A program made the position numbers and the translations under genes. This document shows positions 1-7,853 of a DNA stretch of 27,417 nt, in pieces (positions within the stretch are counted from its first letter, which is position 1; each line of letters opens with the position of its first letter). The stretch covers positions 107,431-134,847 of the forward strand of contig DCWQ01000003.1 of assembly GCA_002328185.1 (NCBI GenBank). The letters run 5' to 3'. The notes under the pieces are model-generated. The model saw only the letters and a program-made list of their open reading frames with translations, made no database searches and was not told where the DNA came from. Source of the DNA: Dehalococcoidia bacterium UBA2158 (GTDB lineage: Bacteria; Chloroflexota; Dehalococcoidia; Lucifugimonadales; UBA3495).

Positions 1-57
1 CGTGCTGGGCTTAGACGTTGACCTTCTATCAAGTTAATGACGTGTACCTTGTTGGAG

Positions 58-98
58 TTCACGGTCTGCCGTGGCGGGCCGCCGCAGCAGACCGTGAA
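58..98. repeat. Long hairpin with perfect 12-bp arms
   Basis: Positions 58-69 (ttcacggtctgc) are the exact reverse complement of 87-98. The 17-base centre is GC-rich and can extend the stem partly. There is no T-run on either side, so it is not an intrinsic terminator. The core TTCACGGT/ACCGTGAA recurs in the hairpin at 4453-4489, which suggests a repeat family or a shared protein-binding site. Confidence 0.6.
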
Positions 99-583
99 CC
101 GCCGTCGGTTGCTAGAACCCCTTCCCAAATTTAGTCCCCATCGCCCTGCGAACAGAATTGTTTACGTGGTACCTCGGCATTACAGCCGCGGTTAATGCCT
201 CTTCAGACAAAGCATCATCTAGGTCCTGATTGTTCCATTCCTTTGAGCCAACAAGCTGTTGGACCCCCAAGATAGATTCGATTAGAGATTGCTCGAACCA
301 TTCTCGTCCGAACGGTTTCAAGTAAGGCGACGACCCGGGTGAAATCCCAAATGGGCGCCACGCTCGATAGTATTTTCCTCAGGCGCGGCGTGCTGACGGT
401 TCCGCCGTTGGCTGACACTGGCTCCGCGTATGTGATGCTCATCAAACTAGGCACACAGGCGGCCCAGGTCTGGGATTTCTATCAAAACCCTACGCCCGAT
501 AAGGGCCGATGCCTGGCTCGGCTCGTCCGGCGCTCAACCGCCCACATTCGCGTAATCTGATTTAAGCCGAGGTTCGCGAACAG

Positions 584-612
584 AAGGCCGCCCCGTTGGG
601 CGGCCTTTTTTT
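584..612 (+). terminator. Intrinsic terminator, plus strand
   Basis: A perfect 10-bp GC-rich stem (584-593 aaggccgccc, 598-607 gggcggcctt) with a cgtt loop runs directly into a T-run ending at 612. The minus-strand exit has no T-run, so it acts rightwards. It ends an unidentified plus-strand transcript and also shields the convergent CoA-transferase gene. Confidence 0.85.
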
Positions 613-767
613 GTTTGGGGGTCGAGGCTGGCCGCTACTGGGCTTCTCTTTCTATAAGGACGACGCTGGGCGGCCAGATAGACCTGACGGGATGGCTGAT
701 GGCTCCAAGGGCTTAGGGCACAACGAATTGCCATCGGTATCTTGCTCTTCGGTGAGGTCGCCGAGCG

Positions 768-1958
768 CTAAACGCCAATCACCCCTCGTTCCTTCAGGTC
801 GGCGATCTGCTCCGGCGAATAACCCACTTCGCCCAAGACCTCTTCGTTGTGTTGGCCCAGCATCGGGGGCACACGGCGGATGGTGGCAGGCGAGTCAGTC
901 AGCTTCAACGGGGAGCCGGGGAACTTCAGGTTGGGGACTTTGGGGTGGTCTACTTCCGCGATCATGTTCCGGGCCAATACCTGAGGGTTAGAGACCACGT
1001 CCGAGACAGTATTGATCGGGCCACAGGGCACGCCGGCCTCAACGATCAGGTCGACCCAGTGGTCGGTAGGCTTGGTGGCGAATATCGCGTTCAATTCGCT
1101 CACACACTCGGCCCGGTGCTCCACCCGGTCGGTGTTAGTGGTATAGCGAGGGTCTTCCAACATGGCGTCCTGACCAATGGCCTTGGCCATGCGCTCCCAT
1201 AATCCTTGATTAGCACAGCCGATGATGAACTGGCCGTTAGAGGAGTTGAAAGCTTGGTATGGGACCAGGCTTGGGTGGCCGGAGCCCATTCGTTTGGGTT
1301 CAACCCCGGTGCCCATGAACCCGGTGGCATGGTAGCTGAGGGCCGCCACCTGCCCGTCCAGCAGGGCCGACTCGACCCACTGTCCCTTGCCGGTCTGGTC
1401 TCGTTGCCGGAGGGCGGTCAGGATGGTGCCGTAGGCCATCATCCCAGTGAACAGGTCCACTAGGGAGAACCCAATTCGCAGCGGTGAGCCTTCCGGGTCG
1501 CCGGTCAAGCTCATCAGGCCGCTGTAGGCCTGGATCAGCAGGTCGTAGCCCGGCATATCGGACATGGGGCCGGTGCGGCCATACCCGGAGATGGAGCAAT
1601 AGACCAAGCCCGGGTTCGTCTTCTTGACCTCTTCGTACCCAAGGCCCAGCCGCTCCAAGGTCCCGGCCCTGAAGCTCTCAATCATAACATCGGCATCGGT
1701 GACCAGGTCTTTGACTATCTTGAGACCTTCCGGTTCTTTCAAGTTGACCGCGAGGCTGCGCTTGTTCCGGTTGAAGGTGAGGAACTGGGTGCTCTCTCCG
1801 TTCACGAACGGGGTCCAATGTCGAGTCTCGTCGCCGCCAGTCGGCTCTTCGATCTTTATCACCTCGGCGCCCATGTCGCCCATGAGCATGGTGCAGAAGG
1901 GTCCGGCCAGAGTGCGGGTCAGGTCTACAACTTTGATCTTGTCCAACGCTGCAACCAA
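768..1958 (-). CDS. Family III CoA-transferase (CaiB/BaiF type)
   Basis: This 396-aa protein has the normal length and layout of class III CoA-transferases (formyl-CoA transferase, CaiB, Frc relatives), which move CoA between carboxylic acids through an aspartyl-CoA thioester. The N-terminal Rossmann part shows LAGPFCTMLMGDMGAEVIKIE (about 17-37, quoted here only as a position guide: key residues GP19-20 and EVIKIE). The catalytic aspartate is D168 in GFSLVDLFTG. The C-terminus has PPMLGQHNEEVLGEVGYS. The start is TTG at 1958, supported by AGGAG at 1966-1970 seven bases upstream. A TATAAT-like -10 lies at 2020-2025 on the same strand. The acyl substrate cannot be read from the sequence. The gene is divergent from ribokinase and appears to be transcribed alone. 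A decayed paralogue or relative lies at 26972-27417. Confidence 0.93.
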   Translation of the reverse strand: MVAALDKIKVVDLTRTLAGPFCTMLMGDMGAEVIKIEEPTGGDETRHWTPFVNGESTQFLTFNRNKRSLAVNLKEPEGLKIVKDLVTDADVMIESFRAGTLERLGLGYEEVKKTNPGLVYCSISGYGRTGPMSDMPGYDLLIQAYSGLMSLTGDPEGSPLRIGFSLVDLFTGMMAYGTILTALRQRDQTGKGQWVESALLDGQVAALSYHATGFMGTGVEPKRMGSGHPSLVPYQAFNSSNGQFIIGCANQGLWERMAKAIGQDAMLEDPRYTTNTDRVEHRAECVSELNAIFATKPTDHWVDLIVEAGVPCGPINTVSDVVSNPQVLARNMIAEVDHPKVPNLKFPGSPLKLTDSPATIRRVPPMLGQHNEEVLGEVGYSPEQIADLKERGVIGV

Positions 1959-1997
1959 ATTAAATCTCCTGGATTATCGTTTTAGCTTGGGGTTTCA

Positions 1998-2025
1998 GGC
2001 GTGTTTGCACGCCGGAGCGATTATA
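1998..2025 (-). promoter_or_regulatory. Putative -10 box and leader hairpin of the CoA-transferase
   Basis: On the minus strand, positions 2025 to 2020 read TATAAT. No good -35 hexamer is visible at 16-18 bp. The expected transcript would begin near 2013, where a 6-bp hairpin (ggcgtg, loop tttg, cacgcc; 1998-2013) would form at its 5' end, about 40 bases before the SD of the gene. The role of the hairpin is unknown; 5' protection of the mRNA is one simple explanation. Confidence 0.4.
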
Positions 2026-2087
2026 GCATGAGCCCAGTCGTCGCATCGTTGACCCTCCCGTGCGGCGGGTGCTAGCGTGAACGCGAG

Positions 2088-3023
2088 ATGACCCAACAAC
2101 CGCCAAAGATAATAGTCCTGGGCGGGATCAACATGGATCTGGTGACTTTTTCGCCCAGGTTCCCCCGGCCCGGCGAAACTGTGGTCGGCAGCCGCTTCCT
2201 CACCTACGCCGGAGGCAAGGGCGCCAACCAGGCCGTGGCCGCCGCGCGCATGGGCGCCAGGTCGACCATGGTGGGACGCGTCGGTGGGGACATCTTCGGC
2301 CCCCAATTGTTGGACGGTCTGGCGGCGGCGGGCGTGGACATCTCCGGCGTCGGCGTCAACGCAGATGAGAGTTCTGGGATAGCGGTGATCAGCATCGATG
2401 AGACGGCGCAGAACCGCATAACCCAAGTCCTAGGGGCCAACGCGACCTGCGGCCCAGACCAGGCAGCCGCAGTGAAGTTCGGCTTGCCCGGTGCGGCGGC
2501 TCTGCTGCTGCAACTGGAGGTCTCCATCGAGTTGTCGTTGGAAGTGGCGCGAGAGGCCAGGGCCCAGGGTGTGTCCGTGATATTGGATCCCGGTCCGGTC
2601 AGACCCGTGCCCGCCGAACTCCTGAGTCTCTGCGACGTGATAACCCCCAACGAGACCGAGGCCCAAGCGCTGGTTGATTTCCCGGTGACCGGGCCCGAAT
2701 CGGCGGCCAAGGCGGCTGAAGTGCTTTTGCAACAGGGTGTGGGCACGGCGGTGATCAAGTTGGGCTCCCAGGGCGCCTATTTCGCCAGCCATAACAGCCG
2801 TGGCATGGTCCTTCCCTTCCAGGTAGACGCGGTGGACTCGGTTGCGGCGGGGGACGCCTTCAACAGCACTCTGGCCGTGTCACTGGCCGAGGGAAAATCG
2901 CTGGAAGAAGCAGTAATCGTTGCCTGCGCTGCCGGAGGGTTATCAGTAACCCGCACCGGTGCCCAAGACTCCATTCCCGAACGCGACCTGGTCGAAGAAC
3001 TGGTACGAAGTCAGCGGCCCTGA
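2088..3023 (+). CDS. rbsK: Ribokinase-like PfkB-family sugar kinase
   Basis: This 311-aa protein has the length of ribokinase, which phosphorylates D-ribose at O5 with ATP before entry into the pentose phosphate pathway. The N-terminus has GGINMDLV (12-19) and the sugar-binding AGGKGANQA (41-49). NETEA is at 188-192. The PfkB signature DSVAAGDAFN (250-259) carries the catalytic base D256, and GAQDSIP (291-297) matches the monovalent-cation/ATP end of ribokinases. It starts with ATG at 2088 and has only a weak SD (gcgag). No ribose transporter or rbsD is adjacent, so the true sugar could be a related pentose or a nucleoside-derived sugar. Its last 13 bases overlap the 3' end of the convergent membrane-protein gene. 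Confidence 0.88.
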   Translation: MTQQPPKIIVLGGINMDLVTFSPRFPRPGETVVGSRFLTYAGGKGANQAVAAARMGARSTMVGRVGGDIFGPQLLDGLAAAGVDISGVGVNADESSGIAVISIDETAQNRITQVLGANATCGPDQAAAVKFGLPGAAALLLQLEVSIELSLEVAREARAQGVSVILDPGPVRPVPAELLSLCDVITPNETEAQALVDFPVTGPESAAKAAEVLLQQGVGTAVIKLGSQGAYFASHNSRGMVLPFQVDAVDSVAAGDAFNSTLAVSLAEGKSLEEAVIVACAAGGLSVTRTGAQDSIPERDLVEELVRSQRP

Positions 3024-3571
3024 ATCCGCCTGGCCAGATAGCCCACGGCTGGGACCAGCAACGCACCAACCCAGACCAGCGCCGTCAGGGTAAACACCCA
3101 CCAATAAGGCGGCCAATTGATGCCTGCCGCGATGCCGAAGCAAGCGATTACGGTTGCCAACGCCACGGCTTTCACCTGGTAGCTGCGGGCCAGCCTCCCA
3201 GGCTGGACATCCACCACGGCCGCATAGGCCAACACCAGCGCTAGTACCGTGACGATGGCCGTGCTCTTCCAGAACGCATCGGAGTTGGGCGTGCCCCAGA
3301 TTCCGGTCAGAAGCAGCAGCAGGCCGGCGACAGCGGCGGCAAGTGCCACCCGGGACACCGGCGAATCGGCCCTGCGCTCGGCCACCCAAGCCGGCCCCAA
3401 GCTGGCGAAGAAATATCCCTCGAACACCAGGGCCGTGATCAAGAACCGTCCCCGGGTTTTGGTGTATTCGCCTAGCACTACCATGACGATGACGATCAAC
3501 ACCGCCACGACCGAGGCCGTCACAAACGCAACCGCGAAGGGCTTCGGTGTCATGGATCGCCTGAGATTCAA
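3011..3571 (-). CDS. Hypothetical six-TM membrane protein
   Basis: This 186-aa protein is not one I recognise. It is strongly hydrophobic, with likely membrane segments at about 12-33, 43-63, 75-93, 104-121, 133-151 and 156-178. The loops are short, and an RR-rich segment follows TM2 (AERRADS, 64-70). The terminal RRIQGR suggests a cytoplasmic C-terminus. The start at 3571 is a TTG with little SD; an in-frame ATG at 3553 would remove six residues and is an equally good choice. It converges on ribokinase with a 13-base overlap, so the two messages would form an antisense pair at their ends. Confidence 0.7.
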   Translation of the reverse strand: MNLRRSMTPKPFAVAFVTASVVAVLIVIVMVVLGEYTKTRGRFLITALVFEGYFFASLGPAWVAERRADSPVSRVALAAAVAGLLLLLTGIWGTPNSDAFWKSTAIVTVLALVLAYAAVVDVQPGRLARSYQVKAVALATVIACFGIAAGINWPPYWWVFTLTALVWVGALLVPAVGYLARRIQGR

Positions 3572-3674
3572 CCTGAAACTTGGAATGATCTGACTCTATT
3601 CTCCGGCAGCCAACCGGGTTTTGAGCGATATCCAGACGCCAGCTTGTTCGCCAGTCAACTGGGCTAGGGGATAT

Positions 3675-3680
3675 TATAAT
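3675..3680 (+). promoter_or_regulatory. Putative -10 box upstream of the NUDIX gene
   Basis: Positions 3675-3680 read TATAAT, 44 bases before the TTG start of the NUDIX gene. No -35 hexamer stands out at the usual distance. It would give a leader of about 38 bases. Confidence 0.4.
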
Positions 3681-3724
3681 CAGCGTAGCTTGCATCCAAC
3701 CAGCCAGGCCAACAATGTGGTTTC

Positions 3725-4225
3725 TTGAACCTTCAAGATAAATTCTGTCCGTCCTGCGCTGCCGCACTGGAGACCAAGGAGGTCTTCGGGCACGAAAGAC
3801 CGGTGTGCCCCGACTGCGCCCGCGTGATCTTCTACGACCCAAAGGTGGCGGTCATATGCATCGTACCCCGCGACGGCAAGGTGCTTATGATCCGTCGGGC
3901 CACCGACCAGGGATATGGCCTCTGGGGACTTCCAGGCGGCTATGTGGACCGGGGCGAGGTGGTGGAAATGGCGGCGGCCAGAGAGGTCTGGGAAGAAACG
4001 GGGCTGCGGGTCGAGCCAGAAGAGCTGATCGGCCTGTTTTCCGTGGGGGGCGACCCGGTCATGGTCGTTGTGTACGACGCCCAAGAAACTGGGGGTGAAT
4101 TAGAGGCGGGACCGGAGGCGCTGGAAGTCGGTTTCTTCGACATCGAAGACCTTCCCGAACTGGCCTTCCCCCGAGACCAAGACGTGCTGACAAAATGGCA
4201 GGCCAGTAAAGACCAGAAGGGTTGA
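3725..4225 (+). CDS. NUDIX hydrolase with N-terminal zinc ribbon
   Basis: This 166-aa protein joins a zinc ribbon (C8, C11, C28, C31) to a NUDIX domain. The NUDIX box is complete: G72, E78, R86, E87, E90, E91, G93, matching GX5EX7REUXEEXGU. These enzymes hydrolyse nucleoside diphosphates linked to another group, using Mg2+ held by the glutamates. The ribbon-NUDIX order resembles NudC-type NAD(H) pyrophosphatases and ADP-ribose pyrophosphatase-like proteins, but the NudC substrate motif is not evident, so the substrate is open. The start is TTG at 3725 with no clear SD; no better in-frame start exists. A TATAAT box lies at 3675-3680. It appears to be monocistronic. Confidence 0.9.
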   Translation: MNLQDKFCPSCAAALETKEVFGHERPVCPDCARVIFYDPKVAVICIVPRDGKVLMIRRATDQGYGLWGLPGGYVDRGEVVEMAAAREVWEETGLRVEPEELIGLFSVGGDPVMVVVYDAQETGGELEAGPEALEVGFFDIEDLPELAFPRDQDVLTKWQASKDQKG

Positions 4226-4355
4226 AAAAAGGAGCGCCGCCTAGCAGGATCAACCAGACGGCGCACTGGAGAAAGGAGACGATTGCTCTACACGTTATGT
4301 TAAGCAACACTCTTCATTCGGTCAAGTTTCCGAGCCCAAACCGGCGAGTCGCGAC

Positions 4356-4392
4356 AAAAAAGCTCCACCCGGAAGGATCATCCGGATGGAGC
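4356..4392 (-). terminator. Intrinsic terminator of the SDR-cupin-Rid operon
   Basis: Read on the minus strand, an 11-bp stem (arms 4382-4392 and 4362-4372, one G-U pair) with a 9-base loop is followed by six Ts (4361-4356). It lies 138 bases after the Rid-like stop codon and is the likely 3' end of that operon. The mismatch is a C-A on the plus strand, which confirms the minus orientation. Confidence 0.8.
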
Positions 4393-4452
4393 GGTGGGGA
4401 GATAGGATGGTCGCACTTCCAACCCCTCTACAATTCATTTAATCAGGGTCTC

Positions 4453-4489
4453 TATTCACGGTCACGCCGAGCGTGGCAAACCGTGAATA
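4453..4489. repeat. Hairpin sharing its arm with 58-98
   Basis: A 10-bp outer stem (4453-4462 tattcacggt with 4480-4489) encloses a 5-bp inner stem (cacgc/gcgtg) with a 3-base loop and a 4-base bulge. There is no T-run. The outer arm contains the same TTCACGGT core as the hairpin at 58-98. It lies in the 3' untranslated part of the SDR-cupin-Rid transcript. Confidence 0.5.
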
Positions 4490-4529
4490 AATGCGCCCGC
4501 ACCGTTCCTCGAAGACGTCCCAATCCCAA

Positions 4530-4916
4530 TTAGGGCATGGTGGCTATAACTTCAACCTCGATGCGGAAGACCGGGTCGGCCAGCCCTGAGCAGAGGATCA
4601 AAGTGCTCGCCGGCAGGTCGCCGTCCGGGACGTGCTTGGACTTGATCACCCTATACTGCGGAATATCTTCCCGGTGGGTCATGAACACGTTCATCTTCAT
4701 GATGTGGTTCATGTCGCTGCCCACGGACTCTAAAGCCGCCTGAACGTTCTTGAACGCCTGCTCGGCCTGGGCGCTAAAGTCGCCCTCTCCAATGGTCTCT
4801 CCCTTGTTGTTTCTGGAGAGTTGTCCGGCCACGTAGATCGTCGTTCCGTCCTTGACCACATGGCTATATCCTGGCGGGTTGGCCAGCGCTGTTGGGTTGC
4901 TTCTTTCGATGGTCAT
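4530..4916 (-). CDS. Rid-family protein (YjgF/YER057c/UK114), non-canonical
   Basis: This 128-aa protein has the length and fold signature of the Rid family: N-terminal YVAGQLS (28-34), central TVFMT-like NVFMT (76-80) and C-terminal FRIEVEVIA (117-125). True RidA is a 2-imino acid deaminase whose catalytic arginine sits in PARxxxxV. Here that site reads PASTLILC, with S104 in place of the arginine, so RidA-type enamine/imine deamination is unlikely and it belongs with the arginine-less Rid subgroups of uncertain function. ATG at 4916 has a good SD (AAGGAG, six bases away). It is the last gene of a three-gene minus-strand operon, 36 bases after the cupin gene. Confidence 0.87.
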   Translation of the reverse strand: MTIERSNPTALANPPGYSHVVKDGTTIYVAGQLSRNNKGETIGEGDFSAQAEQAFKNVQAALESVGSDMNHIMKMNVFMTHREDIPQYRVIKSKHVPDGDLPASTLILCSGLADPVFRIEVEVIATMP

Positions 4917-4952
4917 TGCGATCTCCTTAGGTTCTGTTTTTCTCAGACTGCC

Positions 4953-5285
4953 CTAGTCTTTGAGGATGATGTAGACCGCCTCTGATGGGGTGAGGTCCAG
5001 GTGGGCGTGGCCCTTGCCGGTCACGTCGTCCATCAGCCGCATGTCTCCGGCCCGGAACATCTGCTTGGAGCCGTCGCTGGTCGTGATCTCGACCTCTCCA
5101 GAAAGGTGGATGATCAACCGGCGTTCGGGTAGTGGGTGCAGCGGCATGTCTCTGGTGCCCTCAAATTCCTGGACTTTGACCTCGCTGATGTTGGTCATTG
5201 CGCCCAAATCAGGGTGGTCCGCCAGATTCAGTCCCTCGATATGGCTTTCACCGTCGCTCCCCGCGAATACTCGATACATTCCCAT
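4953..5285 (-). CDS. Small single-domain cupin protein
   Basis: This 110-aa protein looks like a minimal cupin barrel. It has a first motif around H50-H60 with LSGEVEI (61-67), and a second motif GDMRLMDDVTGKGH (80-93) followed by H95. Histidines at 50, 60, 93 and 95 could hold a metal, but the classic HxH...E...H set is not complete, so it may be a sensor or isomerase-type cupin and not a dioxygenase. The ATG at 5285 has GGAG seven bases upstream. It lies between an SDR (77-base gap) and a Rid-like gene (36-base gap), all on the same strand, which suggests a shared catabolic job with an unknown substrate. Confidence 0.75.
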   Translation of the reverse strand: MGMYRVFAGSDGESHIEGLNLADHPDLGAMTNISEVKVQEFEGTRDMPLHPLPERRLIIHLSGEVEITTSDGSKQMFRAGDMRLMDDVTGKGHAHLDLTPSEAVYIILKD

Positions 5286-5362
5286 GGTTTGTCTCCATAC
5301 AGCGGCGCAAATTTGTTTTGTTTCTGGGTTTGGCCTTTGGCCGGCCTATTATGGCAGATGCT

Positions 5363-6154
5363 TTACGGGCTGCCGGCGGACCGGCCTCCGTCCACCATGT
5401 ACACACCGCCGGTGCAATAGCTACTGTCATCGCTGGCAAGAAACAGCATCAGCTTCGCCACCTCTTCCGGGTCTCCGTAACGCTGCAGCGGGATGCGGGC
5501 TGAATAGGCTTTCTTGGTGCGCTCGACCGTCACCTCCGAATCGTCCGCCGCCGCCACTCTCATCTCCTCCAGCGAGCGCATCATCCGTGTCTCGATGGGG
5601 GCTGGGTTGACGGTGTTGACCCGGATGCCCATCGGGGCGCACTCGATCGCCGCCGTGCGCATCATGCCGATCACCGCATGTTTGCTGGTAGTGTAGGCCG
5701 ACATTCCAGCGGTCCCGCCGATGCCGGCGGTCGACGAGGTGATAACGATGCTGCCGCCGCCCCGTTCACGCATGGCCGGTATCACATATTTCAGTCCCAG
5801 CCAAACTCCCCGTACGTTGACCGCCATGACCTGGTCGAACATGTCGAAGGGATAGTCCGGAATCGGAGAGACGATTCCCTCGATTCCGGCGTTAGCCAGA
5901 TAGATATCGACGCCGCCCCAACGCTCGATGGCCGCTTTAACATAGCCTTCAGCTTGTTCCGGCTGGGTGACATCGGCGACCACGTAACTGGCCTTGTCTT
6001 CTCCGATGGAACTCACAACGCTCTGGAGAGACGCCTCGTCGCGGTCGACCAGCACGACCTTAGCGCCCTCGCCGGTAAATATCCTCGCCGCCGCTTGGCC
6101 GATGCCGCCGGCGCCGCCGGTGATCAGGGCGACCTTCTCAGATAAACGTAACAT
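5363..6154 (-). CDS. Short-chain dehydrogenase/reductase (SDR)
   Basis: This 263-aa classical SDR is an NAD(P)-dependent oxidoreductase. The cofactor glycine motif TGGAGGIG is at 12-19. An aspartate at the end of the second strand (D37 in VLVDRD) favours NAD(H). D61, NAG (88-90) and N113 are in place, and the catalytic residues are S141, Y154 and K158 (YTTSK). The C-terminus VYMVDGGRSA is typical. ATG at 6154 is preceded by AGGA at a normal distance. It is the first gene of the operon with the cupin and Rid-like genes. A CATAAT -10-like box lies at 6208-6213 on the minus strand without a good -35. The substrate, probably a secondary alcohol or sugar derivative, cannot be assigned. Confidence 0.92.
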   Translation of the reverse strand: MLRLSEKVALITGGAGGIGQAAARIFTGEGAKVVLVDRDEASLQSVVSSIGEDKASYVVADVTQPEQAEGYVKAAIERWGGVDIYLANAGIEGIVSPIPDYPFDMFDQVMAVNVRGVWLGLKYVIPAMRERGGGSIVITSSTAGIGGTAGMSAYTTSKHAVIGMMRTAAIECAPMGIRVNTVNPAPIETRMMRSLEEMRVAAADDSEVTVERTKKAYSARIPLQRYGDPEEVAKLMLFLASDDSSYCTGGVYMVDGGRSAGSP

Positions 6155-6250
6155 GTTTCACATCCTTTTGGAGTCGGAGTCCATCTAGCAACCCCCTAGG
6201 CGGCGTCATTATGCCAGGTTAGACCGCTATTTGGATAACGATATTCTTTG

Positions 6251-6595
6251 CTAATCGGTCGCCGTCCAATCGCTGGGCAATTTAATCTCTATGTACGCAG
6301 ACTCGAATATGCGCTGGCCGATGACCTCTTGCTCTCGTGTCTGTGCTACCGGGCCTGTGGCTTGGGAGTCGTCCAGTGTGGATGGTGAGCTGACCTCGAA
6401 CCAGACCAGCAAGAGGACCATCACACCGATGATGAAGCCACCCGGGCGGTACCGGTAGAGACCAAGACGGAGGCGTTCACCAGCGCTCAGACCGTCCGGT
6501 TTTTCAACCTCGCCCAATCTCTCGTGCCTGGCAACGGCGCTGATCACTAAAACTACGCCCAGAACGAACAGCAGGTATACAAGCGATTCCGGCAT
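6251..6595 (-). CDS. Hypothetical two-TM membrane protein
   Basis: This 114-aa protein is not recognised. It has one membrane helix at about residues 4-22 and another at about 53-68, joined by a charged loop with RHERLGEVEKPDG. A C-terminal tail of about 45 residues follows, rich in S, T, E and Q. The start is ATG at 6595 with a weak purine-rich SD (ggtggga). It is divergent from the beta-propeller gene and lies upstream of the SDR operon on the same strand, 96 bases away, so it could be co-transcribed with it. Confidence 0.55.
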   Translation of the reverse strand: MPESLVYLLFVLGVVLVISAVARHERLGEVEKPDGLSAGERLRLGLYRYRPGGFIIGVMVLLLVWFEVSSPSTLDDSQATGPVAQTREQEVIGQRIFESAYIEIKLPSDWTATD

Positions 6596-6711
6596 TCCGG
6601 TCCCACCCTTCGTTGGTCCAGATAGGGCTCACATTATCCGCAGCCAGTGAAACGACTGCAAGAGTTGCGCCTGTCCGATAGCCGCCGGCTAGGCCTGCAA
6701 TTGACCCTCGA

Positions 6712-6740
6712 TTGACAAGAAAGGCCGGTCTGCGCAAAAT
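6712..6740 (+). promoter_or_regulatory. Putative sigma-70-type promoter of the beta-propeller gene
   Basis: TTGACA at 6712-6717 is followed after exactly 17 bases by CAAAAT at 6735-6740, four of six matches to TATAAT. The first gene codon at 6793 is about 45 bases past the expected start of transcription. This also argues against translation starting at the in-frame TTG of 6712. Confidence 0.5.
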
Positions 6741-6792
6741 GGCTCCAACCCAAACTAGAACCTCAAAAAGATTTGCCCGGAGGGATATGAAT

Positions 6793-7782
6793 ATGCCTGG
6801 AAAGACTTTGATCTATGTCGGCGCGGAAGCGGACGGTCTCTATCGCAAGGAGGAGTCGGACGGCAGATGGGAGAAGTTGGCCAAAGGGATGCCGCCATCA
6901 CCCCAGGTCAGGGCCATCGCTATCCACCCCAACGACGCCAAGACCATTTTTGTAGGCACCCAGCGGGGCGTGTACCGCACCAAGGACGGCGGCGACAATT
7001 TTGAGCGGATGAACATGGCTGAGGGCCGCCACGTTTGGGCCATCAAGTTCCACCCCAACGACCCCAAGACCATGTTCCTGGGCACGGAGGGCAGCGAGGT
7101 CTACAAGTCCACCGACAGCGGTGAGAACTGGGACCATCTGGCCACCATCGTAAACCAAGATTCGGTCCAGATGGCCTTCGCCACCCGCATCCTGGGCATC
7201 GGCATCGAAGCCAAGAACCCTGATCAGATGTATGCCGCACTAGAAGTCGGCGGGGCGGCCCATAGCGGTGACGGCGGAAAGTCCTGGACCATCGTGAACA
7301 AGGAATTCGCCGGCGATGTCGACCTCATGGACCTGCACGGCGTCACAGTGGGCGCTGCCGATTCATCCGCGGTGTTCATATCCAATCGCACTGGTGTGTG
7401 GCGGAGCCGGGACCGGGGCGCCAACTGGGACAACCTGGACTTCCCCAAGTTCACGGACATTTTCTATTCCCGGGGCGTGGAATCGGCGCCCAACGACCCC
7501 GACACGCTGTACGCATGCGTGGGGCTGAACTTCGGCAGCAAACAGGGCGGCGTCATGCGCTCCACCAACCAAGGCGAGACCTGGGAACGCTTCGACAAGG
7601 GGCTCAACGTTACCAGCACCACGTTTGGTGTGACGATCAACGAGCACGCACCGGAGCAAGTTTACTTCTGCACCAGGGACGGCGAGGTCTACGGCACCCG
7701 TGACGGCGGACAGACTTGGTCTTCCCACGAGCTTCCGGAGATGGCCGGCAACGTCAAAGCCATCGCCTGCGCTTCGGCCTAA
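6793..7782 (+). CDS. Asp-box (BNR/sortilin-like) beta-propeller protein
   Basis: This 329-aa protein consists almost wholly of a beta-propeller with six Asp-box repeats (S/T-x-D-x-G-x-x-W type) at about residues 62-70, 105-113, 157-165, 204-212, 256-264 and 301-309. Spacing of about 45 residues suggests a six- or seven-bladed fold like that of sialidases, YCF48 and sortilin. No sialidase arginine triad is obvious, and there is no signal peptide, so a hydrolase role is not supported. It may be a cytoplasmic binding scaffold. The start is ATG 6793, eight bases after GGAGGG; ATG 6787 is too close to the SD. A monooxygenase-like gene follows 71 bases downstream on the same strand and may be co-transcribed. 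Confidence 0.83.
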   Translation: MPGKTLIYVGAEADGLYRKEESDGRWEKLAKGMPPSPQVRAIAIHPNDAKTIFVGTQRGVYRTKDGGDNFERMNMAEGRHVWAIKFHPNDPKTMFLGTEGSEVYKSTDSGENWDHLATIVNQDSVQMAFATRILGIGIEAKNPDQMYAALEVGGAAHSGDGGKSWTIVNKEFAGDVDLMDLHGVTVGAADSSAVFISNRTGVWRSRDRGANWDNLDFPKFTDIFYSRGVESAPNDPDTLYACVGLNFGSKQGGVMRSTNQGETWERFDKGLNVTSTTFGVTINEHAPEQVYFCTRDGEVYGTRDGGQTWSSHELPEMAGNVKAIACASA

Positions 7783-7853
7783 AAAGCACGCCCCGGCTAG
7801 ACCGCAAGCCCCGGCCCGATACAGTCCGAGGTTTAATCATCGACTCTAAAACA

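Larger units (their letters stand above)
1..767. other. Region without a confident gene
   Basis: I see no convincing protein gene here. An open frame on the minus strand (112-321, TTG start, 69 aa) and one on the plus strand (339-560, GTG start, 73 aa) have no Shine-Dalgarno sequence and match no family I recognise. The plus frame stops 23 bases before a strong plus-strand terminator, so something transcribed rightwards probably ends here, but its identity is unclear. The region also holds the long hairpin at 58-98. Confidence 0.5.
4226..4529. other. Intergenic region between convergent genes
   Basis: No credible protein gene is present. The region holds the minus-strand terminator at 4356-4392 and a second hairpin at 4453-4489. 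A plus-strand open frame over 4222-4533 runs straight through both hairpins and has no family resemblance, so I treat it as non-coding. Confidence 0.6.

Noticed and set aside
500..583. A tRNA-like fold before the terminator at 584
   Set aside because: The ggttcgcgaa piece resembles a T-loop, but the flanking bases do not form a T-stem and no acceptor stem was found.
596..991. A 131-aa plus-strand frame
   Set aside because: It begins inside the terminator hairpin at 584-612 and runs antisense into the CoA-transferase gene.
2943..3842. A 299-aa minus-strand frame
   Set aside because: It overlaps the membrane protein, the promoter region and the NUDIX gene in another frame; its composition is typical of a shadow frame.
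4228..4264. A second minus-strand terminator (gcgccg/cggcgc with a T-run)
   Set aside because: The stem has only six pairs and the loop is about 18 bases; the hairpin at 4356-4392 is a much better terminator for the same transcript.
4222..4533. A 103-aa plus-strand frame after the NUDIX gene
   Set aside because: It runs through a minus-strand terminator and another hairpin, has no family resemblance and no clear SD of its own.
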